A program made the translations under genes and the position numbers. A model generated the notes under the pieces. The model ran no database searches and was not told where the DNA came from. It worked only from the letters and a program-made list of their open reading frames with translations. 64,000 bases of DNA from Pseudomonas sp. (lineage in GTDB: Bacteria; Pseudomonadota; Gammaproteobacteria; Pseudomonadales; Pseudomonadaceae): the NCBI RefSeq assembly GCF_028293835.1, contig NZ_JAQGNX010000105.1, positions 1 to 64,000 of the forward strand, written 5' to 3'. Shown here one piece after another: positions 36,670 through 46,830 of the stretch; positions within the stretch are counted from its first letter, which is position 1; the number at the start of each line of letters is the position of its first letter.

Positions 36670-37704
36670 ATGAGCGAGCCGATTCGCCTTACCCAATACA
36701 GTCATGGCGCCGGTTGTGGCTGCAAAATATCGCCGGAAGTGCTGGAAGTGATTCTGGCCGGCAGCGGTGCGCAGAACCTTGATCCAAAGCTCTGGGTTGG
36801 CAATGCCTCCCGTGACGACGCTGCGGTGTATGCCATCGACGAAGAGCGCGGCGTGGTCTCGACCACCGACTTCTTCATGCCAATTGTCGATGACCCGTTC
36901 GATTTCGGGCGCATCGCCGCCACCAATGCCATCAGTGATATTTATGCCATGGGCGGTGATCCGCTGATGGCGATTGCGATTCTGGGCTGGCCGGTAAACC
37001 TGCTGGCGCCGGAAGTGGCCCGTGAAGTCATTCGTGGTGGTCGAGCCGTTTGCGATGCGGCGGGTATTCCCCTGGCCGGCGGGCATTCCATTGACGCGCC
37101 TGAGCCGATCTTCGGCCTGGCGGTGACCGGACTGGTGGAGAAGCGCTTCATGAAGCGCAACGACACCGCCACTGAAGGCTGCAAACTTTACCTGACCAAA
37201 CCGCTGGGTATCGGCATTCTCACCACTGCTGAAAAGAAAGGCCTGCTGCGGGCTGAGGATCAGGGCGTGGCGCGGGACCTGATGTGTACGTTGAACAAAC
37301 CGGGCAGCCGTTTTGCCCGGCTTGATGGGGTCAAGGCCATGACCGACGTCACCGGCTTTGGTTTGCTGGGGCATCTGGTAGAAATGGCCGATGGCGCGAA
37401 ACTTACCGCACGGATCGATTTCGCTGCGGTGCCGCGCTTGCCCAGCGTCGAGTTCTACCTGGAACAAAATTGCGTGCCCGGCGGTACCCATCGTAACTTC
37501 GACAGTTACAGCGCTCGCCTGACCCCGTTGACTCAGATGCAGAAACTGTTGCTGTGCGACCCGCAGACCAGCGGCGGCCTGTTGGTGGCGGTCGAGCCGT
37601 CAGCGCAAGAAGCATTCTTGGCGATGGCGGCGGAACTGGGCCTGGACTTGTCGGTAATCGGCGAATTCATCGGCCGACAGAGCCACGCGGTCGAGGTGTT
37701 CTGA
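36670..37704 (+). CDS. selD: Selenide, water dikinase
   Basis: 344 residues. The N-terminal SHGAGCGCK places catalytic Cys16 and Lys19 as in E. coli SelD (Cys17, Lys20); the key residue is Cys, not selenocysteine. [15 protein letters not shown] and [15 protein letters not shown] supply metal and ATP ligands. It makes selenophosphate from selenide and ATP. The stop overlaps the mnmH start (TGATG). AGAGGTG precedes ATG 36670. Confidence 0.97.
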   Translation: MSEPIRLTQYSHGAGCGCKISPEVLEVILAGSGAQNLDPKLWVGNASRDDAAVYAIDEERGVVSTTDFFMPIVDDPFDFGRIAATNAISDIYAMGGDPLMAIAILGWPVNLLAPEVAREVIRGGRAVCDAAGIPLAGGHSIDAPEPIFGLAVTGLVEKRFMKRNDTATEGCKLYLTKPLGIGILTTAEKKGLLRAEDQGVARDLMCTLNKPGSRFARLDGVKAMTDVTGFGLLGHLVEMADGAKLTARIDFAAVPRLPSVEFYLEQNCVPGGTHRNFDSYSARLTPLTQMQKLLLCDPQTSGGLLVAVEPSAQEAFLAMAAELGLDLSVIGEFIGRQSHAVEVF

Positions 37705-38810
37705 TGCGGGAAAACAGTGCCGACTACCGCGAAATCTTTCTCAATGACATTCCGCTGATGGACGTTCGGGCTCCGGTCGAGTTCGACAAGGGCGCTTTCC
37801 CGCTGGCGCGCAACCTGCCGCTGATGAATGACCTGGAGCGGGAGAAAGTGGGCACCTGCTACAAGCAACACGGCCAGCAGGCGGCCATCGAACTGGGCCA
37901 TCAACTGGTCTGCGGGCAAACCAGGCAGGACCGCATTGACGCCTGGTCCGAGTTTGCCCGCTCCCGGCCCCAAGGCTTTTTGTATTGCTTTCGCGGCGGC
38001 CTGCGTTCGCAATTGACACAACAATGGCTCAAAAACGAGGCGGGGATCGAGTACCCACGGGTGCTCAACGGTTATAAGGCGTTGCGCACTTATTTGATGG
38101 ACGTTACCGAGAAAGCAGTACTGGAATGTGATTTCGTGCTGGTGGGCGGGCTGACGGGCTCGGGTAAAACAGAGGTGTTGGCCAAGCTGGGCAATGCGTT
38201 GGATTTGGAGGGACATGCCAACCATCGCGGCTCAAGCTTCGGCAAGCATGCGACCGGGCAACCGGCGCAGATCAGTTTCGAAAATGCCCTGTCCATCGAT
38301 ATTCTGAAGAAACGGGCGGCGGGCTTGAATCAGTTCGTGATCGAAGACGAAGGCCGTGCAGTGGGCAGTCGTGCGATTCCATTGACCTTGTTTCAAGGCA
38401 TGCAGCAGTACCCGCTGGTGTGGCTGGAAGAGCCGTTCGAAAACCGCGTGGAGCGGATCTTGAAGGATTACGTGGTCGACCTCTGCGCTGAGTTTATTGC
38501 GGTACATGGCATAGAGCAGGGATTCGGCCAGTTTGCGGCGCAACTGCGCCAGAGCCTGGGCAGTATCGTTAAACGCTTGGGCGGGGAACGTTACCAGCGC
38601 CTGTCGGCGGTAATGGACAGCGCACTGGACGAGCAGGAAAGATTAGGCGCGGTGGACCTGCATCGTGGCTGGATCAGCGGATTGTTAAGCGAGTACTACG
38701 ATCCGATGTACGCCTACCAGCGCGACAGCAAAGGGCCGCGCATCGAGTTTTCCGGTGAACAACCGGCGGTGATCGAGTACCTGAAACACCGCCAGCAGCG
38801 GACGGCCTGA
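37704..38810 (+). CDS. mnmH: tRNA 2-selenouridine synthase
   Basis: 368 residues. A rhodanese domain with catalytic Cys95 ([11 protein letters not shown]) is followed by a P-loop GLTGSGKT (149-156). It replaces sulfur by selenium, using selenophosphate from SelD, in 2-thiouridine at the tRNA wobble base, via a geranylated intermediate. It is translationally coupled to selD (overlap of one base), which fits a shared pathway. Also called SelU/YbbB. Confidence 0.96.
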   Translation: MRENSADYREIFLNDIPLMDVRAPVEFDKGAFPLARNLPLMNDLEREKVGTCYKQHGQQAAIELGHQLVCGQTRQDRIDAWSEFARSRPQGFLYCFRGGLRSQLTQQWLKNEAGIEYPRVLNGYKALRTYLMDVTEKAVLECDFVLVGGLTGSGKTEVLAKLGNALDLEGHANHRGSSFGKHATGQPAQISFENALSIDILKKRAAGLNQFVIEDEGRAVGSRAIPLTLFQGMQQYPLVWLEEPFENRVERILKDYVVDLCAEFIAVHGIEQGFGQFAAQLRQSLGSIVKRLGGERYQRLSAVMDSALDEQERLGAVDLHRGWISGLLSEYYDPMYAYQRDSKGPRIEFSGEQPAVIEYLKHRQQRTA

Positions 38811-38818
38811 CAAATGCT

Positions 38819-38900
38819 CTGCAGGAGCCAACGTGTTGACGAGGCGGTATGTCGTGACACACCGCGTCAAGCCCTTCGCCAGCAAGTTGGCTCCTACCGG
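38819..38900. repeat. REP palindrome (gccaac/gttggc class)
   Basis: The arms CTGCAGGAGCCAACGTGTTG and TTCGCCAGCAAGTTGGCTCC enclose about 40 bases. It lies between the convergent mnmH and permease genes and may act as a shared transcription end. Confidence 0.75.
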
Positions 38901-38928
38901 GTTTGATTATGAAGGGTATTGGGTAGCT

Positions 38929-39984
38929 TTACAGAATCGCAGCACCCACCACTCCGCTGATAACACCCACCAACATCGTCAATGCAGCCACGGTCACCAG
39001 CACCTTGGCGTCGAACGACTTACGCAGCATCAGCAGTGACGGCAGGCTGACGCTGGGAAGGGTCATCAGCAGTGCGACGGCCGGGCCGGTGCCCAGGCCC
39101 AGGGACAGCATCGTCTGCACAATTGGAATCTCTGCAGCAGTGGGAATCACAAACAACGTACCCACTGCAGCCAACGCCACCATCCACATCAGGCTGTTGC
39201 CCATGGACGCATCGACGTGTGGGAACAGCCAAACCCGCGCTGCGCCCAGGACCAGCACCGCCACGATGTAAATCGGGATTGTGCTCCAGAACAACTGCCA
39301 CAGTGTTTTTGCCCAGCGCGACATAAAATTGTTTTGGTCGGTCGAGCTTGCTTCAGCCACCGCTTCCAGTGCCTGTTCCGGCACCTGTTCCGGGCTGGCG
39401 ATACGTTGCGCGATCAAGGAAACGCCCAACACCAGAATCACCCCGGCCACCAGGCGCAGCGCGGTGAATTCCCAGCCCAGCACAAAACCCATGAACACCA
39501 GTGTTGCCGGGTTCAAGACCGGGTTAGCGATCCAAAAGGCCAGCGCCGCACCCACCGACACCTGCTGCCGACGCATGCCAGCCGCCACCGGCGCAGCACA
39601 GCAGCTGCACATCATCCCCGGCAGGGCGAACAATCCGCCCCGCAGCGTTGAACCGAAACCGGCACGCCCGAACAGGCTCAACAACCAGTCCCGGGGGATC
39701 AGCACTTGCAGCAGCGAACCGAGGATGACCGCTAGAACAGCCGCTTTCCAGATGGCCAGGAAATACACCTGGGCATAGGCCAGTGCTGCGCTGATTGGGC
39801 TGTCCTGTGCTGCGCCCAGAATTGATGCGCCGATGCTGTGACTGTCAGCGGCAACGAACGACTTAAGGTAATAGGGCGACCATTTGACGTAGTAGAGGCC
39901 GATGACCGCCACCAACAAAAACAAAATGGGCTTCCACCAGAACGACAAGCTCCGTGGTTGAGCGGTGGTAGGCAACGTGGTCAT
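38929..39984 (-). CDS. Permease, ArsP/DUF318 type
   Basis: 351 residues, about eight membrane helices. The conserved MCSCCAAPVAAGMR and IANPVLNPATLVFMGFVLGW are signatures of this permease family (PF03773), which includes ArsP-type organoarsenical exporters. A charged cytoplasmic loop (about 205-240) separates two halves. I used ATG 39984; upstream ATGs are possible. No ars genes are near, so the cargo is unknown. Confidence 0.82.
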   Translation of the reverse strand: MTTLPTTAQPRSLSFWWKPILFLLVAVIGLYYVKWSPYYLKSFVAADSHSIGASILGAAQDSPISAALAYAQVYFLAIWKAAVLAVILGSLLQVLIPRDWLLSLFGRAGFGSTLRGGLFALPGMMCSCCAAPVAAGMRRQQVSVGAALAFWIANPVLNPATLVFMGFVLGWEFTALRLVAGVILVLGVSLIAQRIASPEQVPEQALEAVAEASSTDQNNFMSRWAKTLWQLFWSTIPIYIVAVLVLGAARVWLFPHVDASMGNSLMWMVALAAVGTLFVIPTAAEIPIVQTMLSLGLGTGPAVALLMTLPSVSLPSLLMLRKSFDAKVLVTVAALTMLVGVISGVVGAAIL

Positions 39985-40072
39985 TGAGCGGGTTCCGGTG
40001 AGTAAAGATATCGCCGCATGATAGCTCAGCTTGTGCATCGGGCTTGATTGGATTTGGGATAATCCACATCTC

Positions 40073-40149
40073 TTTAGGAGCCAATGTGTTGGCGAGGCAA
40101 TAAACCAGGCACCGCTCAAACGCCTCTCGCCAATACGTTGGCTGTTATC
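40073..40149. repeat. REP palindrome (gccaac/gttggc class, degenerate)
   Basis: The arms TTTAGGAGCCAATGTGTTGG and CGCCAATACGTTGGCTGTTA flank about 35 bases. Mismatches to the other copies indicate an old unit. Confidence 0.65.
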
Positions 40150-40183
40150 AAACAACCCATAACTTATTGACCTGAAAATATCT

Positions 40184-40265
40184 GTAGGAGCTGCCGAAGG
40201 CTGAGATTCGACCGGGAACCGGTCGCCCGCGACCCCGGCCTATCGCAGCCTTCGGCAGTTCCTAC
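40184..40265. repeat. REP palindrome (second class, gctgccgaaggctg)
   Basis: The arms GTAGGAGCTGCCGAAGGCTG (40184-40203) and CAGCCTTCGGCAGTTCCTAC (40246-40265) are inverted with one mismatch over 20 bases. This is a different REP class from the other copies in the window. Confidence 0.85.
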
Positions 40266-40374
40266 GGGTTCTTTCAGCCGCCTCAGGGTTGCTTGCACTA
40301 CTTGCGCACTATGCCAGTTAGTTGCTGTCGTAAACTTCATGCCCCTTTTAGCGCCGCGGAAGTAAGGAGACGCG

Positions 40375-41871
40375 ATGAGCCCCGACGTACTTGCCACTGA
40401 AACCAACAGAAGTCAGCTGCAGCAGATCATTTCCGGACTCTCGGACGGGGTGATTTTGCTTGATGTGAACCAACAGATCGTCTGGGCCAATGACGCCGCG
40501 TTGGCCATGCATGGGGTCAGCCACCCCGGCGAGTTGGGCACCAGTGCCCGTCAATATGCCGAGCGATTTGCGCTACGTTACCGAAATAATCACGTGTTGC
40601 CTGCCGAGAGTTATCCCATGAGCCGCGTGTTGGCCGGAGAGACTTTCAATGACGTCGTGGTTGAGGTGCGGCAGGTCCACAACGAAGAGCAGACCTGGGT
40701 GCACCGCGTCCGTAGCCTGATTTTGACCGGTGCTGCAGGTGACCCTGAGTCCCTGGTATTGATTGTGGATGACCTCACCGAATGGGCCAGCGCCGAGCAG
40801 CGCTTCGAGCGCACGTTCAGCGCCAACCCTGCGCCGGCGGTTATTTGCAGGCTCAGCGATTTGCGCTACATCAAAGTCAATCCGGGTTTCCTGGAAATGA
40901 CCGGCTACGCTCGGGAGCAGGTTATTGGCCGTTCAGTCTACGAGTTGGATGTCCTGGAGGGCGCCGACAATAAGGAGCTTGCAATACAGCGCCTGGGGGA
41001 GGGCACGACTATTCCGCAGATGCATGCGGAACTCAGGCTTTTAGGCGGCGCCAGTAAGCTGGTGATTGTTGCCGGACAGCCGCTGAGCATCAACAATGAA
41101 GACTGCATGTTGTTTTCGTTCGTTGACCTTGAGCCGCGCCGTAAAGCAGAAGTGGCGTTACGTCAAAGCGAAGAGCGCTTTGCTAAAACCTTTCGTTTAA
41201 ACCCTGTGCCGACGTTAGTGTGCAGTGCTGATCGCCAACAAGTGATTGACGTAAACGAGGCGTTTGTTCGAATAACCGGCTTTCCTGCAGAAGAGGTGCT
41301 GGGCAAGACCGTGGCTGAGATAGGTTTTATCGAAAACATAAGTGCCTGCGACGAGCTGTTCTCGACGCTGGAAAAGGCGGGTAATGTCGGCGAACTTGAT
41401 CTGCGGATTCGTAAAAAGAACGATGGATTGATCGATTGTGTCGCGTCGGCCGATACCCTCAATATCCAGAATGCACCGTGTTATCTGCTGGTATTGATGA
41501 ACATCACCGAGCGCAAACGCTCTGAGCTGGAGTTGATTGCAGCGATTGAGGAAGTTATGCGTGACGCGTCCTGGTTCAGCCAGACGTTGATCGAAAAGCT
41601 GGCCAACGTAAAAAGTGCCAGAGCACCCAATCTGCCAAACGTTTCGTTCAAGGAACTCACGGCCCGAGAACGTGATGTACTCGGTCTTATTTGCGAAGGC
41701 CTGGCAGACAAGGAAATCGCTTCGCGACTTAATCTGGCGCCCAATACCATACGCAACCACGTTGCCACGGTCTATTCGAAGCTCGATGTGCATAGCCGAA
41801 GCGAGGCTATTGTATGGGCCAGGGAACGTGGTTTGTTCGGCGGCGAACGGCGGCCCGGTGGCAAGCAGTAA
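40375..41871 (+). CDS. PAS-domain LuxR-type response activator
   Basis: 498 residues: three PAS domains (about 12-135, 140-255 and 265-385, the last two with NPAPAVICR / NPVPTLVCS openings), then a LuxR-type HTH (FKELTARERDVLGLICEGLADKE onward). No membrane segment or receiver domain, so it senses a cytoplasmic signal directly. AAGGAGA lies before the ATG. Ligand and targets unknown; the gene is alone. Confidence 0.87.
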   Translation: MSPDVLATETNRSQLQQIISGLSDGVILLDVNQQIVWANDAALAMHGVSHPGELGTSARQYAERFALRYRNNHVLPAESYPMSRVLAGETFNDVVVEVRQVHNEEQTWVHRVRSLILTGAAGDPESLVLIVDDLTEWASAEQRFERTFSANPAPAVICRLSDLRYIKVNPGFLEMTGYAREQVIGRSVYELDVLEGADNKELAIQRLGEGTTIPQMHAELRLLGGASKLVIVAGQPLSINNEDCMLFSFVDLEPRRKAEVALRQSEERFAKTFRLNPVPTLVCSADRQQVIDVNEAFVRITGFPAEEVLGKTVAEIGFIENISACDELFSTLEKAGNVGELDLRIRKKNDGLIDCVASADTLNIQNAPCYLLVLMNITERKRSELELIAAIEEVMRDASWFSQTLIEKLANVKSARAPNLPNVSFKELTARERDVLGLICEGLADKEIASRLNLAPNTIRNHVATVYSKLDVHSRSEAIVWARERGLFGGERRPGGKQ

Positions 41872-41903
41872 GGTGCAAATGCACTAGACCGTCAGGTGCA
41901 AAT
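41871..41903. repeat. Short direct repeat and palindrome after the PAS-LuxR gene
   Basis: AGGTGCAAAT occurs at 41871-41880 and 41894-41903. The first copy overlaps a palindrome GTGCA-AA-TGCAC (41873-41884). It could be an operator or chance. Confidence 0.25.
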
Positions 41904-42013
41904 TCAGGTTCTGCCCAAGCGCTCTATTTCTTAATCTTGCGCCGGTGGCGAAACCACATTTATGCGCGCTATTTGCGATTACCTAAACCTCCTGTTAAGA
42001 GGAGCACACCGCT

Positions 42014-42265
42014 GTGTTTTCTCTTTCTTACATACGCCGGACCTTAGAAAAAAGCTTCGCCCCCCTGGCGTGCGAGTGCACGGTGGGCGCTGATGCCCGG
42101 CTTACCGTCCGTATTTTTGACCGCGACACTGGGCGCGTCGACTTGGTGGTAACTGGCATCACCATAGAAAAGCTCCGCAGTGCAGAGGCGGTCGCCAAAA
42201 TGGTCGACGAACTGCGCTACGAGATTGACGGCAATACCTTACGGGCAGCGCAGGTGGCCGAATAA
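42014..42265 (+). CDS. DUF1652 small protein
   Basis: 83 residues from a GTG start with GAGGAG 10 bases upstream. The family pattern FAPLACECTVGADARLTVRI and RDTGRVDLVVTGI is complete. DUF1652 is almost confined to Pseudomonas and its function is not known. Nothing in its neighbourhood assigns a role. Confidence 0.83.
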   Translation: MFSLSYIRRTLEKSFAPLACECTVGADARLTVRIFDRDTGRVDLVVTGITIEKLRSAEAVAKMVDELRYEIDGNTLRAAQVAE

Positions 42266-42362
42266 GCGGTCTATGTTTGGGATGCATACGGCTGAATGTT
42301 GTCTGGATGTAACGGGGCAATGACGACACAATGCTGCTACGTGATCTCGGAGCCGTCGTCGA

Positions 42363-44174
42363 ATGCCAGTTGTCAGCCGTTTCGCCTCTTTTATCGACCA
42401 AGCGAAGCGTGCCTTGGAGCTGGTCTGGAGTACCTCGCGCGGGTTGTTCCTCGGTCTGGTGCTGGCAACGTTGGTCGCCGGGGTATTACCCGCGTTGGCC
42501 GCTTGGCTGGGACAACGGATTGTCGACGCGGTAGTGGCCGCCATGCAACTGCATGCCAACCAGGGCAGCGCGCCACTGTGGCCGGTCTTGCGTTACGTGC
42601 TGTTCGAGGCCGGGGTATTGGCGATATTGGCCGGGGCGCAACGGGGGTTGTCAGTCCAGCAATCGCTGCTTCGGGTGCAACTGGGGCAGAAGGTCAACAC
42701 CTTGATTCTGGAGAAAGCCCAGACCTTGTCGCTGGCGCAGTTCGAGAATTCCGATTTCTACGACAAGTTGGTCCGTGTGCGCCGCGAGGCCTCGACCCGG
42801 CCGCTGGCGCTGGTCATTAAATCCCTGGGCTTGATCCAGAACCTTATTTCGCTGATCAGTTTCGCTGTGTTGCTGGTGCATTTTTCGCCATGGGCACTGG
42901 CGATTCTGATCCTCGGCGCGTTACCCGTGTTTTTCGCTGAAGCGCATTTTTCTGGCGATGCGTTTCGCCTGTTCAGCCGCCGCGCCCCCGAAACCCGTCA
43001 CCAAAATTACATTGAAACGCTGCTCTCCCATGAGACGTACATCAAGGAGGTCAAGCTGTTCGGCTTCGCGCCGCTGTTGCTGCAGCGCTACCGGGACATG
43101 TTCACCAAGCTTTACAGCGAAGACCGTCGTATGACCCTGCGTCGGGATGGCTGGGGTTTTGTCCTTGGCTTGCTGGGCACCAGCGCATTTTATCTGGCCT
43201 ATGCCTGGGTGGTGATCGATACGGTGAACGGCTTGATCAGCCTGGGCCAAATGACCATGTACCTGGTGCTGTTCAAACAAGGGCAGAGCGCGGTGAGCAG
43301 CAGCCTTAGCGCCATCAGCGGGTTGTATGAAGACGGTCTGTATCTGTCCAACTTGTATGAGTACCTGGCGCAGCCAGTGATCGTCGAAACCGGCGGTCTC
43401 ACGCAAGGCGTGCTGCCCGGGGATGGTTTGCGTTGCGAGGGCGTCGGCTTCAGTTATCCGGACGCCCCACGGGCGACCCTGGAGAACATTGACCTGCATT
43501 TGATACCGGGGCGCAGCGTGGCGCTGGTGGGCCAGAACGGCTCGGGCAAGACTACCCTGATCAAGCTGCTAACCCGTCTTTATCGCCCAGATCAAGGTCG
43601 GATCTTGCTGGATGGCAGCGACCTCAACGAGTGGAGCGAGGACGCGTTGCGGCGCCGAATCGGGGTGATTTTTCAGGACTACATTCGTTATCAGCTGACG
43701 GTGGGTGAAAACCTTGGGGTGGGTGACATTGACGCGTTTACCGACGAATCCCGTTGGAGTAAAGCGGCGCAGCAAGGCATGGCAGCAGAGTTCATTGAAG
43801 CGCTGGACCAGGGCTATGCCACACAGCTAGGTCGCTGGTTTGCCGGTGGCCAGGAATTGTCGGGCGGGCAGTGGCAAAAAATAGCCCTGTCCCGTGCCTA
43901 TATGCGCCGCAATGCCGATATCCTGATCCTCGACGAGCCCACGGCCGCCCTCGACGCCGCCGCTGAAGCAGCGGTGTTCGAACACTTCCGCGAGCACGCC
44001 AAAGGCCGCATGACCTTGCTGATCTCGCACCGGTTTTCCAGTGTGCGCAGTGCGGATCACATCGTGGTGCTGGAACAAGGCAGGGTTCTGGAGCGCGGCA
44101 ACCACCAGAGTCTGGTGGAAGCAGGCGGTCGTTATGCGCAGCTGTTTGACTTGCAGGCGCGGGGGTATCGGTAG
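42363..44174 (+). CDS. ABC exporter, fused permease and ATPase
   Basis: 603 residues. A six-helix membrane part (about 25-320) is followed by an ATPase: Walker A GQNGSGKTT (390-398), signature LSGGQWQK (499-506) and Walker B ILILDEPTAALD. The signature's GGQWQK ending differs from the usual GGQRQR. This is seen in the NisT-like group that exports small peptides or lipids. It is 76 bases upstream of fetA. Cargo unknown. Confidence 0.85.
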   Translation: MPVVSRFASFIDQAKRALELVWSTSRGLFLGLVLATLVAGVLPALAAWLGQRIVDAVVAAMQLHANQGSAPLWPVLRYVLFEAGVLAILAGAQRGLSVQQSLLRVQLGQKVNTLILEKAQTLSLAQFENSDFYDKLVRVRREASTRPLALVIKSLGLIQNLISLISFAVLLVHFSPWALAILILGALPVFFAEAHFSGDAFRLFSRRAPETRHQNYIETLLSHETYIKEVKLFGFAPLLLQRYRDMFTKLYSEDRRMTLRRDGWGFVLGLLGTSAFYLAYAWVVIDTVNGLISLGQMTMYLVLFKQGQSAVSSSLSAISGLYEDGLYLSNLYEYLAQPVIVETGGLTQGVLPGDGLRCEGVGFSYPDAPRATLENIDLHLIPGRSVALVGQNGSGKTTLIKLLTRLYRPDQGRILLDGSDLNEWSEDALRRRIGVIFQDYIRYQLTVGENLGVGDIDAFTDESRWSKAAQQGMAAEFIEALDQGYATQLGRWFAGGQELSGGQWQKIALSRAYMRRNADILILDEPTAALDAAAEAAVFEHFREHAKGRMTLLISHRFSSVRSADHIVVLEQGRVLERGNHQSLVEAGGRYAQLFDLQARGYR

Positions 44175-44250
44175 TGAAGGGGCTTACGCAACAGCCCAAC
44201 GGCGTATCAAAATCTGTGGTAAATCGTATTGAACAGAGATCCTGTAATCC

Positions 44251-44949
44251 ATGACCCCTACCGCCTCAACTTCTGCGCACCAAGCCCTGATCAAAGCCAT
44301 CGGTCTTGTCCGCTATGACTCGAAAAGTCAAAAAAACCTGCTCAATGCTTCAGATTTCACCCTGTGCGCTGGCGACCGGGTAGCGGTTACCGGGCCGTCG
44401 GGGTCCGGTAAAAGTGTGTTTCTCCGGGCGCTGGCGTTGTTGGACTCGCACAGTAGCGGCCAAATTTATTGGCGCGGTACGGCGGTCAAAGGGCCTGATA
44501 TCCCAGCTTATCGACGCCATGTCAGTTACATCGCCCAGCGTCCGGCGATGCTCGAAGGCACGGTGGAGGACAACCTTCGCTACCCGTTCAGCCTGAAGGT
44601 TTATCAGGACTTGAAATTTGATCGAGAAGCGGTGTTGCGACTGCTGGGGCAGGCTGGCAGGGGCGATGGTTTTCTCGAGAAGCAGTCCAGCGAACTGTCC
44701 GGCGGCGAGGCGCAAATTGCTGCGTTGATCCGGGTACTGCAAGTGCAGCCCGATGTGTTGCTGCTGGACGAACCGACCGCCGCGCTGGACCCTGAGTCTT
44801 CGCGGGAGATCGAGGCGTTGGTCAGCGCCTGGTTCAACGGGTCAAATGAACGTGCCTATTTATGGATTTCCCACGATCAGGCGCAGGCGCAACGCATGAG
44901 TGGACGTCACCTGACCATGCTGGCCGGAACATTAAGTGAGCAAACCTGA
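44251..44949 (+). CDS. fetA: ABC ATPase, FetA/YbbL-like
   Basis: 232 residues. Walker A GPSGSGKS (48-55), signature LSGGEAQIAAL, Walker [16 protein letters not shown]. It pairs with the membrane protein encoded by the next gene (overlap ATG/TGA at 44947-44951). E. coli FetAB is an iron exporter that protects from oxidative stress; the symbols are by similarity. Confidence 0.85.
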   Translation: MTPTASTSAHQALIKAIGLVRYDSKSQKNLLNASDFTLCAGDRVAVTGPSGSGKSVFLRALALLDSHSSGQIYWRGTAVKGPDIPAYRRHVSYIAQRPAMLEGTVEDNLRYPFSLKVYQDLKFDREAVLRLLGQAGRGDGFLEKQSSELSGGEAQIAALIRVLQVQPDVLLLDEPTAALDPESSREIEALVSAWFNGSNERAYLWISHDQAQAQRMSGRHLTMLAGTLSEQT

Positions 44950-45743
44950 TGGATTATCAAAACCTGTCGCTGCTGGACATCGGTATTGCATCGCTGTTGA
45001 TACTGATCAACGGCGTGCTATCGGTCATGTTAAAACTGGACCTGGGGCGCACGCTGATCGTGGCGGCGGTTCGCACGGTGGTGCAGTTACTCGCCATCGG
45101 GTACGTGCTGGGGTGGGTATTCGGTCATGGCCAATGGTACGTGGTCTTGCCACTCATGGCCGCGATGACGCTGATTGCCGGGCTATCGGCTTCGGACCGA
45201 GGCAAGCGTACCTATGCGGGGCAACGTCTGGACAGCATTGTGTCGATCTGGATGAGTTCCTGGTTGGTGGCGGCTGTTGGCTTGTTCGCGATCATTCGGA
45301 TTCATCCGTGGTACGAGCCGCAATATGCCATCCCCATTCTCGGCATGATCCTCGGTAATACGTTGACCGGCGTGTCATTGGGCATCGAGCGCATGACCCA
45401 AGAGCTGACGGCGGGACGTAACGTGGTGGAAATGAGCCTGGCACTGGGTGCGTCACGCTGGGAAGCCGCGCAGGGTCCTGCACGCCAGGCGGTGCGCGCA
45501 GGCATGATTCCGACCCTGAACCAAATGACCGTGGTCGGCCTGGTCAGCTTGCCGGGGATGATGACCGGCCAGGTGCTGGCTGGCCAATCGCCGATCCAGG
45601 CGGTCCGTTACCAGATCATTATCATGTTCCTGATCGCCGCCGCGTCTGGTCTGGGCACGGTGTTAGCCGTGTTGCTCACCTACCGGCGGTTATTTTCCAC
45701 AGACCACCGGTTTCTTGCGTCGAAGCTGATGGAGCGCAAATAG
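44949..45743 (+). CDS. fetB: ABC permease, FetB/YbbM-like
   Basis: 264 residues, seven predicted helices in the UPF0014 pattern: GVLSVMLKLDLGRTLIVAA, TYAGQRLDSIVSIW and NTLTGVSLGIERMT. VVGLVSLPGMMTGQVLAG near residue 195 is strongly conserved. Its start overlaps the fetA stop. Convergent with the ModA-like gene, only 4 bases apart. Confidence 0.88.
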   Translation: MDYQNLSLLDIGIASLLILINGVLSVMLKLDLGRTLIVAAVRTVVQLLAIGYVLGWVFGHGQWYVVLPLMAAMTLIAGLSASDRGKRTYAGQRLDSIVSIWMSSWLVAAVGLFAIIRIHPWYEPQYAIPILGMILGNTLTGVSLGIERMTQELTAGRNVVEMSLALGASRWEAAQGPARQAVRAGMIPTLNQMTVVGLVSLPGMMTGQVLAGQSPIQAVRYQIIIMFLIAAASGLGTVLAVLLTYRRLFSTDHRFLASKLMERK

Positions 45744-45747
45744 GCAG

Positions 45748-46542
45748 TTAGTGCACGGGGGTTAACCCGCTGGATTCAATAATGGCGCTGGCCGCGCTGG
45801 AATCCAGGTAGGCCAGTAATGCGGCCGCGTCTTCTTGATGAGCCTCTCGGCGGGTCACGGCTGCGGAATACAGGGTCATTTTCTGCACCTGATCGGGAAT
45901 CAGCCCAACCACATCAATGCCTTCCTCCTGCTTGAGCTCGCTCAATTGTTGGAAGCCTATCTGCGCTTCACCATTGGCCACCGCCTGGGCGACCGACTCG
46001 GCAGACATCATGTGGATCTTGTCCTTCAACCGTTCGGACAAATGCATCTGCGGGAACAGCACCCGCAACAGGTAGACCCCGCTGGGGTTGTCCGACAGCG
46101 CTATAGACTCGGCATCCTGTAGGGTTTGAGCAAAGTCCTCCATGTTATGAATATCGGGGATTTTTGCACCTTTACGCACGGCCATGGCGATAAACGACTT
46201 GCCCAGGTCGACGCGGCTCTGTCGTTGTACCTGGCCTTGCTCAACCAGCTTTTGCAACGCCCAGTCTTCGGTAATGACCACGTCGGCCGTCTCGCCGCGA
46301 CCCAGTCGATTAGTGATTTGGGTTGCAGCATTGCCGGTGGAAGGGGACTCCTCGACAATTAACTTAACCCCAGTGGCTTTTTCATAATCGGGTGCGATGG
46401 CCTGAATTGCAGCCATAAAACCCCCCGTGGTCCATACCGCAAGTGATCTGACCGGGGGTGGAGGGCGGACCGTTTGCGCTGACAGGTCGTCGGTAAATAA
46501 AAATAGAATCGCTAATGTGAGTGTTGAAAAGGTCTTCGTCAT
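45748..46542 (-). CDS. Periplasmic ModA-like substrate-binding protein
   Basis: 264 residues with a signal peptide ending about residue 24. The type-2 periplasmic binding fold is like ModA/extracellular solute-binding proteins: VWTTGGFMAAIQAIAPDYE, then VEESPSTGNAATQITNRL and ADVVITEDWAL. ATG 46542 has AGGA 9 bases upstream. No modBC permease or ATPase follows, so it is an orphan receptor; molybdate binding is not established. Confidence 0.8.
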   Translation of the reverse strand: MTKTFSTLTLAILFLFTDDLSAQTVRPPPPVRSLAVWTTGGFMAAIQAIAPDYEKATGVKLIVEESPSTGNAATQITNRLGRGETADVVITEDWALQKLVEQGQVQRQSRVDLGKSFIAMAVRKGAKIPDIHNMEDFAQTLQDAESIALSDNPSGVYLLRVLFPQMHLSERLKDKIHMMSAESVAQAVANGEAQIGFQQLSELKQEEGIDVVGLIPDQVQKMTLYSAAVTRREAHQEDAAALLAYLDSSAASAIIESSGLTPVH

Positions 46543-46741
46543 GACCAAACGTCCTGAATTCTGCGACATACCTGAACTTAATAGAGAAGAGGCGGGTATT
46601 TAGCCGCGCTTTTGAAAGAATTGACATCAACGTGGATTAACAAAAATTTAGTTTACCTTGTGTTGAGCACGACCCAAGCAGCATCGCTTGATAAATATGC
46701 GCCGATTGGCGGCTCAGGTCAGGTGTTGGCTGGATGTCTCG

Positions 46742-46822
46742 GTAAAAGCCAACTCGTTGGCGATGAAATTGGCGGCGCGGTGTGCCTGATACACCGCCTC
46801 GCCAACAAGCAGGCGCCTACAG
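46742..46822. repeat. REP palindrome (gccaac/gttggc class)
   Basis: GTAAAAGCCAACTCGTTGGC and CGCCTCGCCAACAAGCAGGC are the arms across about 40 bases, immediately downstream of the decarboxylase stop (46831). The rest of 46570-46830 holds nothing else recognised. Confidence 0.7.
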
Positions 46823-46830
46823 GTTTGATG

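Larger units (their letters stand above)
39985..40374. other. Intergenic region with two different REP units
   Basis: 390 bases between divergent genes with no supported gene. It holds one gccaac-class REP (40073-40149) and one gctgccgaagg-class REP (40184-40265) in tandem. Confidence 0.6.

Noticed and set aside
36715..36725. Possible selenocysteine codon in selD
   Set aside because: The codon at the catalytic position is tgt/tgc for Cys, not in-frame TGA.
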